Notes: generated by a model not told the origin, from the sequence alone. A stretch of 5,792 nucleotides of DNA from Chlorobiota bacterium (GCA_030632095.1 DAOVJU010000246.1:1-5792), one strand, 5' to 3'; positions 1 to 5,692 are shown, numbered from the stretch's first letter. A program made the numbers and translations.

Positions 1-33
1 AAGGATACTATCTTTTGAAAAGATAGTATCCTT
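1..33 (-). terminator. Perfect hairpin downstream of the response regulator gene, probable terminator
   Basis: The arms 1-16 and 18-33 are exact reverse complements around a single central G. A realistic fold is a 12-bp stem (AAGGATACTATC against GATAGTATCCTT) with a 9-nt loop. It begins 9 nt after the stop codon of the minus-strand response regulator, where an operon terminator is expected. Any U-tract for the minus strand would lie left of base 1 and cannot be seen, so intrinsic termination is inferred from stem perfection and position. It could also serve a convergent gene outside the window. Confidence 0.7.
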
Positions 34-42
34 ATTGAATAT

Positions 43-795
43 CTAAAACCTCAAAACTTCCTTCAATTTTTTATAACCAGATTTGCTGGATTTTAGTTTT
101 TGCCCTGATTTAAGAATTACCAAATACGATTCTTTATCGTAAAGTTCAAGTTTAGCAATTTCCTTAATGTTAACTATATATGAGCGGTGAACACGTACAA
201 ATTGTGATGTATCTAAGTTACTTTCGTAATACTTCATAGTCTTTTGTTTAAGAAACCTGGCATTTTCGGTATACATCATTACGTAATCATCCTGCGCTTC
301 AAAATAAATAATTGAATCAACCGGTAAAATATGTATTTCTGATCCCTTTTTTACCACTACACGGGAAAGTTTCTCTTCTGGCTTTTTTATTTCATTTGCC
401 AGTTCTTCAAAAGGCAACTTTTTTGATTTGCTGAGTTTTAATCGCTCAAAAACCGTACTTACAGCCTTATTTAACCGGTCCCGGGAAAAAGGTTTTAATA
501 AATAATCAACAGCATTATGTTCAAAAGCTTTTATTGCATATTGGTCATATGCCGTAGTAAAAATTATTTCAGGTTTGTCCTCAAGGAGTTCCAGCATTTC
601 AAATCCATCTATTTTCGGCATTTGAATATCAAGAAATATCAAATCAGGGTTCAATTCATTAATTGCCTTTAAGCCCTCAAAACCATTTTCACATTCTTTA
701 ATTATTTCAATTTCCCGGAAATCTGACAAATAATTCACAAGTAAATCTCTCGCAAGCTTCTCATCGTCAATGATAATGGTTTTTATAGTTTCCAT
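43..795 (-). CDS. LytTR-family response regulator (REC + LytTR DNA-binding domain)
   Basis: This 250-aa protein is a cytoplasmic transcription factor of the LytR/AlgR/AgrA type, the phosphoacceptor partner of the kinase encoded just upstream. The receiver domain spans about residues 4-120: acidic pair D10-D11, phosphoacceptor D56 in FLDIQMPKIDG, switch T80/T81 and the conserved lysine K101 in LLKPF. A charged linker (about 121-143) leads to the LytTR domain at about 145-249, with the typical FVRVHRSYIVN motif at 199-209. All catalytic receiver residues are present, and the length is usual for the family. The ATG start gives a receiver domain beginning at the normal place; only a weak purine-rich stretch precedes it. 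It lies 199 bp after the kinase gene, an unusually wide gap for such a pair, and is followed by a perfect hairpin. Target genes cannot be told from sequence. Family assignment is secure; the kinase partnership is inferred from adjacency. Confidence 0.95.
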   Translation of the reverse strand: METIKTIIIDDEKLARDLLVNYLSDFREIEIIKECENGFEGLKAINELNPDLIFLDIQMPKIDGFEMLELLEDKPEIIFTTAYDQYAIKAFEHNAVDYLLKPFSRDRLNKAVSTVFERLKLSKSKKLPFEELANEIKKPEEKLSRVVVKKGSEIHILPVDSIIYFEAQDDYVMMYTENARFLKQKTMKYYESNLDTSQFVRVHRSYIVNIKEIAKLELYDKESYLVILKSGQKLKSSKSGYKKLKEVLRF

Positions 796-994
796 GTTTT
801 CATTCTTAAAACTCTATTCTTTATTCTTGACATATTTAATGCCAACGCTAAAATTTAGTTGCTGTTTTATTTACAGTTGCTTAGTAATTTGTTGATGATA
901 ACACCAACAGTGCAAAAAACTTCTCCTATCCATTACAGTTGGATAAATCCAACTGCAATGTTGTCTGTAAATTTAACCTTTAATTACTTTTTCA
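796..994. other. 199-bp spacer between kinase and regulator genes, rich in small palindromes
   Basis: No protein gene is supported here. The spacer holds a 30-bp near-perfect hairpin (931-960), a smaller stem-loop at 890-909 (TGTTG against CAACA) and a weak one at 862-876 (CTGT against ACAG). The heptamer AGTTGCT occurs twice, at 857-863 and 875-881, an 18-bp period, and the related AGTTGGA follows at 937-943. No exact TAnnTTTG promoter element is visible on the minus strand, so the regulator is probably transcribed together with the kinase, with these structures inside the messenger. Confidence 0.5.
931..960 (-). repeat. 30-bp near-perfect inverted repeat between kinase and regulator genes
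   Basis: CAGTTGGAT (936-944) pairs exactly with ATCCAACTG (947-955) around two A bases. CATT (931-934) pairs with AATG (957-960) across a single A/C mismatch. On the minus strand a run of six T follows, but only about 10 nt after the stem. It is therefore not a textbook intrinsic terminator. It could act as an attenuator, an mRNA stabiliser for the kinase message, or a protein-binding palindrome. The structure is certain; the role is not. Confidence 0.65.
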
Positions 995-2050
995 TTATAC
1001 TTTTTCTCCCGGAAATATTAATTCAACTTCAAATGAATCCTTTTCTTTAAAAATCCTGACCAAATCAGTTCTTTCATAAATTAATTTCATTCGGTTTTTT
1101 ACATTTTTTAAACCTATTCCTGCTCCTTTCCTGTGTACAGCTTCCGGATCGAAATTGTTTTTTATGCTTACTTTAATTAAATCATTTATGCAAAGACATT
1201 TTGTATGTATCATTACTATACCCGTACTTTCATATACACCATGCTTTATTGCATTTTCATATATAGGTTGCAAAATCATTGCTGGTATAGTTTTTTCCAT
1301 ACAATTAACATCAATATTATTTTCTATTGTAAGCTTATCCCCGAACCTTATTTTTTCAATCTCAAGGTAAGTCATTGCATTATCATACTCTGTCGAAAAC
1401 GTAGTAAGATTGGTTTCATCATGGGCAAGAGAATACCGTAAATATTCACCAAGTTTAATTATCATCTCTTGAGCTTTAGATGGTTTAGAGACTGTTAATG
1501 AACTAATTGAATTTAAACTGTTAAACAAAAAATGCGGATTAATTTGAGACTTAAGTGCATTTAACTCGGTTTCTTTTAGTGTAAAGTTTAACTCTGCTTC
1601 TTGCTTGATTTTCTCCTGCAAATTAGCATAGTAGATTATCAGGTAATAAATCAAAATTACAACCATGTATAAAAACACTCCGGAAATAAATCTCCACACA
1701 AAGGCATTATCAACAAAATTTTTATACTGAGCACTAAATTCAAATGTGTTTTTAAGAAGGAAATTACTTGTTAATATCCATAAAAAAGTAACAATAGCAA
1801 CAGTTCCTAAATGATTCAATAAAATCATGAACCATCCTTGATTTTCCAGGTCACTATAACGCACTACATACCATATTATTAATGCAATAACAGCATATAA
1901 TCCATTATAAATTAATCCATCTGCTAAAGCTTCCCCTAAAGAAAAATCGTAAACAATAAAAACAATGAATACTTGCATTAAAGTAAGCATTCCCCATACA
2001 GAAAGATATATATATAAATATTTGCGGTTCCTTATTAACGGGTTAAACAC
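995..2050 (-). CDS. LytS-like sensor histidine kinase (4 TM segments + His_kinase/HATPase)
   Basis: This 351-aa inner-membrane kinase autophosphorylates on histidine and passes phosphate to a LytTR regulator. About four hydrophobic segments fall near residues 11-33, 44-64, 75-98 and 118-141, with almost no extracytoplasmic domain, so it probably senses within the membrane or through a partner protein. A short coiled coil (about 142-168) leads to the His_kinase box QINPHFLFNSLNSI with phosphorylatable H173. The ATPase domain shows the N-box LQPIYENAIKHG (260-271) and the glycine-rich box GAGIGLKNVKNR (309-320). This is the standard Bacteroidota architecture and length. The start is GTG at 2048-2050: an in-frame stop lies seven codons upstream with no ATG between, and the next ATG (residue 21) would cut into the first membrane segment. 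It lies between the LiaF-like gene and the regulator, 196 bp and 199 bp away. The signal is unknown. Confidence 0.94.
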   Translation of the reverse strand: MFNPLIRNRKYLYIYLSVWGMLTLMQVFIVFIVYDFSLGEALADGLIYNGLYAVIALIIWYVVRYSDLENQGWFMILLNHLGTVAIVTFLWILTSNFLLKNTFEFSAQYKNFVDNAFVWRFISGVFLYMVVILIYYLIIYYANLQEKIKQEAELNFTLKETELNALKSQINPHFLFNSLNSISSLTVSKPSKAQEMIIKLGEYLRYSLAHDETNLTTFSTEYDNAMTYLEIEKIRFGDKLTIENNIDVNCMEKTIPAMILQPIYENAIKHGVYESTGIVMIHTKCLCINDLIKVSIKNNFDPEAVHRKGAGIGLKNVKNRMKLIYERTDLVRIFKEKDSFEVELIFPGEKV

Positions 2051-2135
2051 CTCTAAATAAATTATAGATTACAAATTATAAATGTAGTGTGGGTGTGAGT
2101 TCAAGTTAAGGGTTACAATATACTTCAAACTTTGA

Positions 2136-2181
2136 ATCCCGAAATGATCAAAATTTACAATTTTGTAATTATTTCGTGGAT
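2136..2181. repeat. Stem-loop A of the intergenic element
   Basis: Three paired blocks are nested: ATCC (2136-2139) with GGAT (2178-2181), CGAAAT (2140-2145) with ATTTCG (2171-2176), and CAAAATT (2149-2155) with AATTTTG (2159-2165) around a TAC loop. Small internal loops separate the blocks, giving 17 paired bases in all. No U-tract follows on either strand, so a terminator role is not supported. Confidence 0.6.
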
Positions 2182-2224
2182 CCCTCGAAAAACCGAGCAA
2201 ATTAGAAATTTGCAGTTTTTGGGG
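2182..2224. repeat. Stem-loop B of the intergenic element
   Basis: GCAAATT (2197-2203) pairs with AATTTGC (2207-2213) around a 3-nt loop. AAAAAC (2188-2193) pairs with GTTTTT (2215-2220) across an asymmetric internal loop. CCC (2182-2184) can pair with the G-run at 2221-2224 across a 3-nt bulge. It directly abuts stem-loop A. Read on the minus strand, it is the first structure after the LiaF-like stop codon, but it lacks a trailing U-run. Confidence 0.6.
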
Positions 2225-2246
2225 ACTTGTAACTTTGAACTAAAAC

Positions 2247-2963
2247 TTACATGCTTTTTATCTCTCCTCCACCAAAGATTGCTATTCCTTTAATAATGAG
2301 CCTCCTATCTTTGTTTGAGTTGGTTGTCATATTTCTACGTTTGTCTGAAAATCCACCAAAAATTGCAATCACATCTAATTTTACATCCCAATCGCTTGGC
2401 ACTATAAGTTTTGATCCGCCAAATACAGCAAACATATCAATAACATTATTCCCGGGTGCCAGTTTTGCATTAAGCAAATCAATGCTTGAGCCTCCAAAAA
2501 CAGAGGTGATTTTTCCTCCCTGGAAATTATCTGAATTTATTGTTTTATCGCCTCCACCAAAAACATTCAGTTCATCAATAAAATCTGTTGACAACGTGCC
2601 ATAATCATGTACTCTTCCATGATATAAATTCCGTCTGAACAGAAGTACTAAACCAATAATAATTAGTAATACGGGCCAAAATAATCGATGATAATTGAAA
2701 TCCAAAACAAAAATGTCCGGGAGCATAAAAAATGTTCCAATACCTATAAGTATTACTCCTGTTACCACACTTTGCCTGCTAGCTAAACTTATTATACCAA
2801 TTACAATAAGAATCATTTTCCATGAAAAAATGTAATGCTTAATGTTATAAGGGATTAAATGAAAATTACTAGCTAGTACTAAACCACCTATTAATATTAA
2901 GATAATTGCAAATAGAACACGTTTATCAAAACGGTTCCTTCTGTTGTCATCAATACGTTCCAT
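2247..2963 (-). CDS. LiaF-like membrane protein (LiaF transmembrane domain + FGG-repeat C-terminal domain)
   Basis: This 238-aa inner-membrane protein resembles the LiaF/YvqF family (cell-wall-active-antibiotic response proteins). A charged N-terminus (RIDDNRRNRFDKR) precedes four hydrophobic segments at about residues 16-33, 48-62, 65-82 and 94-109. The soluble C-terminal half carries five repeats centred on an FGG motif at 135-137, 156-158, 181-183, 202-204 and 230-232, each between short beta-type stretches (VFGGSS, VFGGSK, IFGGFS and similar), suggesting a stacked beta fold. In Firmicutes LiaF restrains the LiaS kinase. Here the neighbours downstream are a LytS-type kinase and LytTR regulator, so a tuning role is plausible but inferred. 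The ATG start is followed by the expected charged N-terminus. A TAnnTTTG promoter element lies 33 bp upstream of the start codon. The gene is complete and of normal length. The exact function is unknown. Confidence 0.87.
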   Translation of the reverse strand: MERIDDNRRNRFDKRVLFAIILILIGGLVLASNFHLIPYNIKHYIFSWKMILIVIGIISLASRQSVVTGVILIGIGTFFMLPDIFVLDFNYHRLFWPVLLIIIGLVLLFRRNLYHGRVHDYGTLSTDFIDELNVFGGGDKTINSDNFQGGKITSVFGGSSIDLLNAKLAPGNNVIDMFAVFGGSKLIVPSDWDVKLDVIAIFGGFSDKRRNMTTNSNKDRRLIIKGIAIFGGGEIKSM

Positions 2964-2995
2964 AATAATTTATTTTATAGTTTAAAATATTGATT

Positions 2996-3003
2996 CAAAA
3001 ATA
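2996..3003 (-). promoter_or_regulatory. Bacteroidota -7 promoter element for the LiaF-kinase-regulator operon
   Basis: On the minus strand these bases read TATTTTTG, an exact match to TAnnTTTG, the -7 element of the Bacteroidota primary sigma factor. A start of transcription near 2989 would give a leader of about 26 nt. No clear TTTG -33 box is present; the corresponding region is occupied by an inverted repeat (3014-3036). Support is the motif and its position only. Confidence 0.5.
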
Positions 3004-3013
3004 CATACTATAA

Positions 3014-3036
3014 CGATTTTCATAAATAAAAAATCG
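3014..3036. repeat. Inverted repeat overlapping the promoter of the LiaF-like gene
   Basis: CGATTTT (3014-3020) and AAAATCG (3030-3036) are exact reverse complements separated by 9 nt. They sit 11-33 bp upstream of the TATTTTTG element, where a regulator would block or assist RNA polymerase. An operator is a reasonable guess. In such AT-rich DNA a 7-bp palindrome can also arise by chance. Confidence 0.35.
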
Positions 3037-3136
3037 GTGAAATACACATTTTAACCGGTCATTAGTGAAAGAATATAACGGAATTCGTATTTCTTGAGTA
3101 ATTATAACAAATTTATTACCGATTAGAGTTAAAATT

Positions 3137-3167
3137 AAAAAACCCCGGCTTAGTTTAACCGGGGTTT
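3137..3167 (-). terminator. Rho-independent terminator of the tonB-family gene
   Basis: On the minus strand AAACCCCGG (complement of 3159-3167) pairs with CCGGGGTTT (complement of 3140-3148) around a 10-nt loop. The 9-bp GC-rich stem runs straight into six T (complement of 3137-3142). It begins 23 nt after the TAA stop of the tonB-family gene. This is a textbook intrinsic terminator and separates that gene from the LiaF-like operon. Confidence 0.93.
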
Positions 3168-3190
3168 AGATTTATAATTATATATGTATT

Positions 3191-3871
3191 TTAATTCAAT
3201 ATAAAATTAATTGGAGCTGTATACCAAACATTTACCGGTTTTCCCCGCTGTTTGCCCGGAGACCAGTCTGGTAACCCTTTTATAACATCAACAGCAGCTT
3301 TATCAAGCGAAGGGTCAACACCACGCGCAATTGAAACTTTATCGACTTTTCCTTTTCTATTTACGACAAAACGTACATAAACACGGCCGGTAATGCCATT
3401 TTCTTTTGCTATTTCAGGATATACAACATGTGTAGCAATATAATTCTGCAATGCTGCATCCCCTCCCGGGAATTGAGGCATATCTTCAACAATAAAGAAT
3501 ATTTGTTGTTCTTCTTCTTCCTCCTCCTCATCAATTTCAATCATTTCGACTTCGGTTTCTTCATCTGCCTCAGTATCTTCAATTTCAAGCTCATCTTCAA
3601 TTTCTACATCATCCTCAACAATGTTTAATACCTCGGTAACTTTTGGTGGTGGTGGTGGTGGTGGTGGTTTAACTTCTTCCTGCCGTGTGATGGGAATAAT
3701 TTCTTCATCTACGACCATTTCTCCCAGTTTTCCCAGATCGGAAGATACTCCTTTTGTACTAGTCCATTCAAAAGCCAGCAATAAAATAGCTAATGTAACT
3801 ACGAACCCGATTTGAAGATAAATTCCTTTATTCTTTTCTAAATCGGCTTTTGGTGATTTTTTTAGTTCCAT
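3191..3871 (-). CDS. TonB-family energy transducer protein
   Basis: This 226-aa protein is anchored in the inner membrane and reaches across the periplasm to carry energy from an ExbB/ExbD-type motor to TonB-dependent outer-membrane transporters. A lysine-rich cytoplasmic tail (1-15) and one membrane segment (about 17-35) are followed by a linker. The linker holds eight consecutive prolines (69-76) and a very acidic stretch (86-121, 25 of 36 residues Asp or Glu). The TonB C-terminal domain covers about 132-226: QFPGGDAAL, YPEIAKENGITGRVYVRFVV, GLPDWSPGKQRGKPVNVWYTAPINF. This FPGG/YP/WxPGKQ pattern is typical of Bacteroidota TonB paralogues. No exbB or exbD lies in the window. The gene is monocistronic by its signals: a TATATTTG promoter element 50 bp upstream and a strong terminator downstream. 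The eight prolines are encoded by eight identical triplets, a possible slippage tract. Which paralogue it is cannot be told. Confidence 0.93.
   Translation of the reverse strand: MELKKSPKADLEKNKGIYLQIGFVVTLAILLLAFEWTSTKGVSSDLGKLGEMVVDEEIIPITRQEEVKPPPPPPPPKVTEVLNIVEDDVEIEDELEIEDTEADEETEVEMIEIDEEEEEEEQQIFFIVEDMPQFPGGDAALQNYIATHVVYPEIAKENGITGRVYVRFVVNRKGKVDKVSIARGVDPSLDKAAVDVIKGLPDWSPGKQRGKPVNVWYTAPINFILN
3645..3668. repeat. (GGT)8 trinucleotide microsatellite inside the tonB-family gene
   Basis: Eight perfect GGT units on the plus strand, read as eight CCA proline codons on the coding strand, encode residues 69-76. Replication slippage by whole units would change linker length without breaking the frame. 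Confidence 0.9.
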
Positions 3872-3920
3872 CTTTTTTAGATTTTAAGAGTATAAAATTA
3901 ATTAATTCTTAAGGAATTTT

Positions 3921-3928
3921 CAAATATA
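3921..3928 (-). promoter_or_regulatory. Bacteroidota -7 promoter element for the tonB-family gene
   Basis: The minus strand reads TATATTTG, an exact TAnnTTTG match, 49 bp upstream of the ATG. A transcription start near 3914 would give a leader of about 43 nt. No convincing TTTG -33 box is seen at the usual 19-21 nt spacing. The spacer back to the ligase gene (3872-4018) holds no obvious terminator, so some read-through from the ligase gene is possible. Confidence 0.5.
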
Positions 3929-4018
3929 ATTTTAATCAATTATAATTTAGTACTTTTTTATTAAACGCAATATTGTTTTACAAAATTGTATTTCTTTGTC
4001 AATATAAGACTTTTTTAA

Positions 4019-5377
4019 CTATTTCAGCAATTCATCTGCTAACCATTTAATGTTTATTCCATCAAAATTACCCGAACTCATCAATAATAAAATAGAATTA
4101 TCTAAATTAATTAAATGCAGGTATTTTTTAAATTCGCTCGAATTATTAAATACAATAAGTTTTGGATGATTAAAAGAGTTTATTATTTCTCCTGGTTCGA
4201 TTTCTTCAAGCCTTTTTAATTTAATAGTATCAGGATTATAATAAACGATAGCAATATCAGCCATGTACATTGAGTTTTTATAATGACTTAAAAACTTTTT
4301 ATTTAAGCTACTATATGTGTGAAGTTCAATACAAGCAATAAGTCTTTTATTTTGATATTGTGTTTTAACAGCATTTATAGTAGCTTTTAATTTTGATGGA
4401 GCATGTGCAAAATCTAAATATATTCTGGTTTTTTCATTTGAATTTAATAATTGCAATCTTTTTGCAGCACCTTTAAACGATGTTAATGCATTATAGAACT
4501 CATCATCAGAAATACCAAGTTCATTACACACCAGCTTAGCTCCCTGTATATTTTGAAGATTATGATCACCAAAAATACTAATGGGTGTTTCTTTTTCCCC
4601 GTTTATCAAAATTGTTTTTGAACCGGTTGATTTTGCATAATGGGCACGATAAGGAATTTTAGTTATTTCATTACCTGTGGATTTTACTATTTGCTTGATG
4701 TTTTCATCTTCCTCGAAGTATATAAGTTTACCTTTTGTTTCAATCTGGTCAACGAAAATTTGAAATTGCTCAAGGTAATTTTCAAAAGTTGGAAATACAT
4801 TAATATGATCCCATGCTATTCCACTTAATAGTGCAATATGCGGTTTATACAAATGAAATTTTGGCCGTCTGTCAATGGCTGAAGATAAGTATTCATCACC
4901 TTCAAAAACTGCAATTTGAGATTTATCTGACAGGCCAACCATTGTATCAAAACCTTCAATTTGAGCCCCAACCATATAATCAAATACAATATTGTTATGC
5001 TTTAAAACATGTATTATTATTGATGTAATTGTTGTTTTTCCGTGGCTTCCACCTAACACTACACGTTTTTTATTTTTTGTCTGTTCATATAAATATTCAG
5101 GGAATGAATAAATCTTCAGGCCAAGTTCTTTTGCTTTTAGCAATTCCGGATTATCATCTTTTGCATGCATTCCCAATATTACAACATCAATATTTTTAGT
5201 GATTTTTCCCGGGAACCATCCATGTTTTACGGGTAATAAGTTTAATTGTTGTAATCTGTCTTTTGCAGGATTAAATATTTCGTCATCAGAACCAGTAATA
5301 ATATTACCCATTTTATGTAACGCTATTGCTAAGTTATGCATTACAGCTCCTCCAATTGATATAAAATGAATTCGCAT
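4019..5377 (-). CDS. mpl: UDP-N-acetylmuramate:L-alanyl-gamma-D-glutamyl-meso-diaminopimelate ligase (Mpl-like)
   Basis: This 452-aa cytoplasmic ATP-dependent Mur-family ligase would attach recycled murein tripeptide directly to UDP-MurNAc, bypassing MurC, MurD and MurE. The N-terminal domain opens with HFISIGGAVMHNLAIAL and GSDDEIF (29-35). The central ATPase domain has the P-loop GGSHGKTT (109-116), EGDEY (159-163), SGIAWDHINVFPT (185-197) and FGDHN (269-273). The C-terminal domain has KGAAKRLQ (302-309, arginine R307), DFAHAPSK (322-329) and MSSGNFDG (433-440). The MHNLA signature and DFAHAPSK favour Mpl over MurC, though MurC is the nearest alternative. The start chosen is ATG at 5375-5377 because it places the nucleotide-binding IGG motif at the normal distance. 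A TTG eight codons earlier would add an unlikely tail. The gene is divergent from the plus-strand gene at 5698. No exact TAnnTTTG lies upstream; the nearest is an imperfect TACCTTTT at 5418-5425. All expected catalytic motifs are present. Confidence 0.92.
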   Translation of the reverse strand: MRIHFISIGGAVMHNLAIALHKMGNIITGSDDEIFNPAKDRLQQLNLLPVKHGWFPGKITKNIDVVILGMHAKDDNPELLKAKELGLKIYSFPEYLYEQTKNKKRVVLGGSHGKTTITSIIIHVLKHNNIVFDYMVGAQIEGFDTMVGLSDKSQIAVFEGDEYLSSAIDRRPKFHLYKPHIALLSGIAWDHINVFPTFENYLEQFQIFVDQIETKGKLIYFEEDENIKQIVKSTGNEITKIPYRAHYAKSTGSKTILINGEKETPISIFGDHNLQNIQGAKLVCNELGISDDEFYNALTSFKGAAKRLQLLNSNEKTRIYLDFAHAPSKLKATINAVKTQYQNKRLIACIELHTYSSLNKKFLSHYKNSMYMADIAIVYYNPDTIKLKRLEEIEPGEIINSFNHPKLIVFNNSSEFKKYLHLINLDNSILLLMSSGNFDGINIKWLADELLK

Positions 5378-5439
5378 ATTAAATAGGTAATGGTATAACA
5401 ATCATGAGTTCAGTCTAAAAAGGTAGAAAATTAAAAAAT

Positions 5440-5580
5440 GCCACTAAAACACCAAATCACCAAATTACACAAAACGCTGAAAATCTAGCATATATATTTT
5501 AGTGAGATTTTGTGTTTTTACTCACTCGCACAACCCAGACCTCAACCTGTTCGTGAAGGTAAACGTTGTGCTTTGGTGGC
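5440..5580. repeat. 141-bp intergenic element with imperfect terminal inverted repeats
   Basis: GCCACTAAAACACCA (5440-5454) and TTGTGCTTTGGTGGC (5566-5580) are inverted repeats matching at 12 of 15 positions. Inside are CACTAAAA (5442-5449) against TTTTAGTG (5497-5504), ACACAAAA (5467-5474) against TTTTGTGT (5508-5515), and AGTGAG (5501-5506) against CTCACT (5521-5526). The octamer CACCAAAT is repeated in tandem at 5450-5457 and 5458-5465. I recall similar CACCAAA/TTTGGTG-flanked spacers from Bacteroidota chromosomes, but with one copy in view this remains a candidate dispersed repeat or MITE-like element. Confidence 0.5.
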
Positions 5581-5620
5581 GAAAAAGAGTTTTTATACTG
5601 AACACAATCATTGAAAATGA

Positions 5621-5652
5621 ATTGATAAAATAAAATGATTAATTTATCTTTG
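5621..5652 (+). promoter_or_regulatory. Bacteroidota-type promoter of the MBL-fold gene
   Basis: TATCTTTG at 5645-5652 matches TAnnTTTG exactly. ATTG at 5621-5624 lies 20 nt upstream, the expected spacing for the -33 element (consensus TTTG). Transcription would start near 5659, giving a leader of about 39 nt. It is the best-formed promoter in the window. Confidence 0.65.
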
Positions 5653-5688
5653 TCCCGGACATTTTGTTTATAAAAGTAATTATAATAT

Positions 5689-5692
5689 AGGA
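5689..5692 (+). promoter_or_regulatory. Ribosome binding site AGGA supporting the start at 5698
   Basis: AGGA lies 5 nt before the ATG in an otherwise AT-rich leader. It supports this codon as the start of the plus-strand gene. Confidence 0.55.

Larger units (their letters stand above)
2098..2241. repeat. 144-bp palindromic intergenic element with imperfect terminal inverted repeats
   Basis: AGTTCAAGTT at 2098-2107 is matched in reverse complement by AACTTTGAACT at 2231-2241, differing by one inserted A. Just inside, GTTACAA (2112-2118) pairs with TTGTAAC (2227-2233). Between them sit a 13-nt palindrome TTCAAA-C-TTTGAA (2124-2136) and two adjacent long stem-loops (2136-2181 and 2182-2224). 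AACTTTGAA also occurs as a direct repeat at 2128-2136 and 2231-2239. The element starts 5 bp after the LiaF-like stop codon and ends about 48 bp before the kinase start. No coding potential is seen. It looks like a non-coding repeat or MITE-like unit, but only one copy is in view, so that is inference. Confidence 0.5.

Noticed and set aside
871..933. A 20-codon minus-strand frame in the kinase-regulator spacer (begins MDRRSFLHCWC)
   Set aside because: It is short, has no ribosome binding site, overlaps the hairpin, and has an unlikely composition. A chance frame is the simplest explanation.
2065..2085. A TATAATTTG-like stretch upstream of the kinase as a separate promoter
   Set aside because: The spacing within the motif is off by one from TAnnTTTG and there is no -33 box. 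The kinase is more simply transcribed from the LiaF-like gene promoter.
2251..2604. A 117-codon plus-strand open frame with repeated PPK motifs
   Set aside because: It lies fully antisense to the LiaF-like gene. The PPK repeats are the reverse reading of the FGG repeats, so it is a shadow of the real gene.
3428..3815. Plus-strand open frames opposite the tonB-family gene, one with a run of eight glycines
   Set aside because: They are antisense readings of the proline and glutamate codon runs, with no start signals or family resemblance.
3971..4018. Possible terminator after the Mpl-like gene (ATATTG/CAATAT and TACAA/TTGTA pairs)
   Set aside because: The stems are only 5-6 bp of A-T pairs with a long or 2-nt loop and no proper U-tract, so an intrinsic terminator is not supported.
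5378..5401. An eight-codon upstream extension of the Mpl-like ligase from a TTG codon
   Set aside because: The added residues (LYHYLFN) do not belong to the family N-terminus. The ATG at 5377 gives the normal MRIHFISIGG opening.
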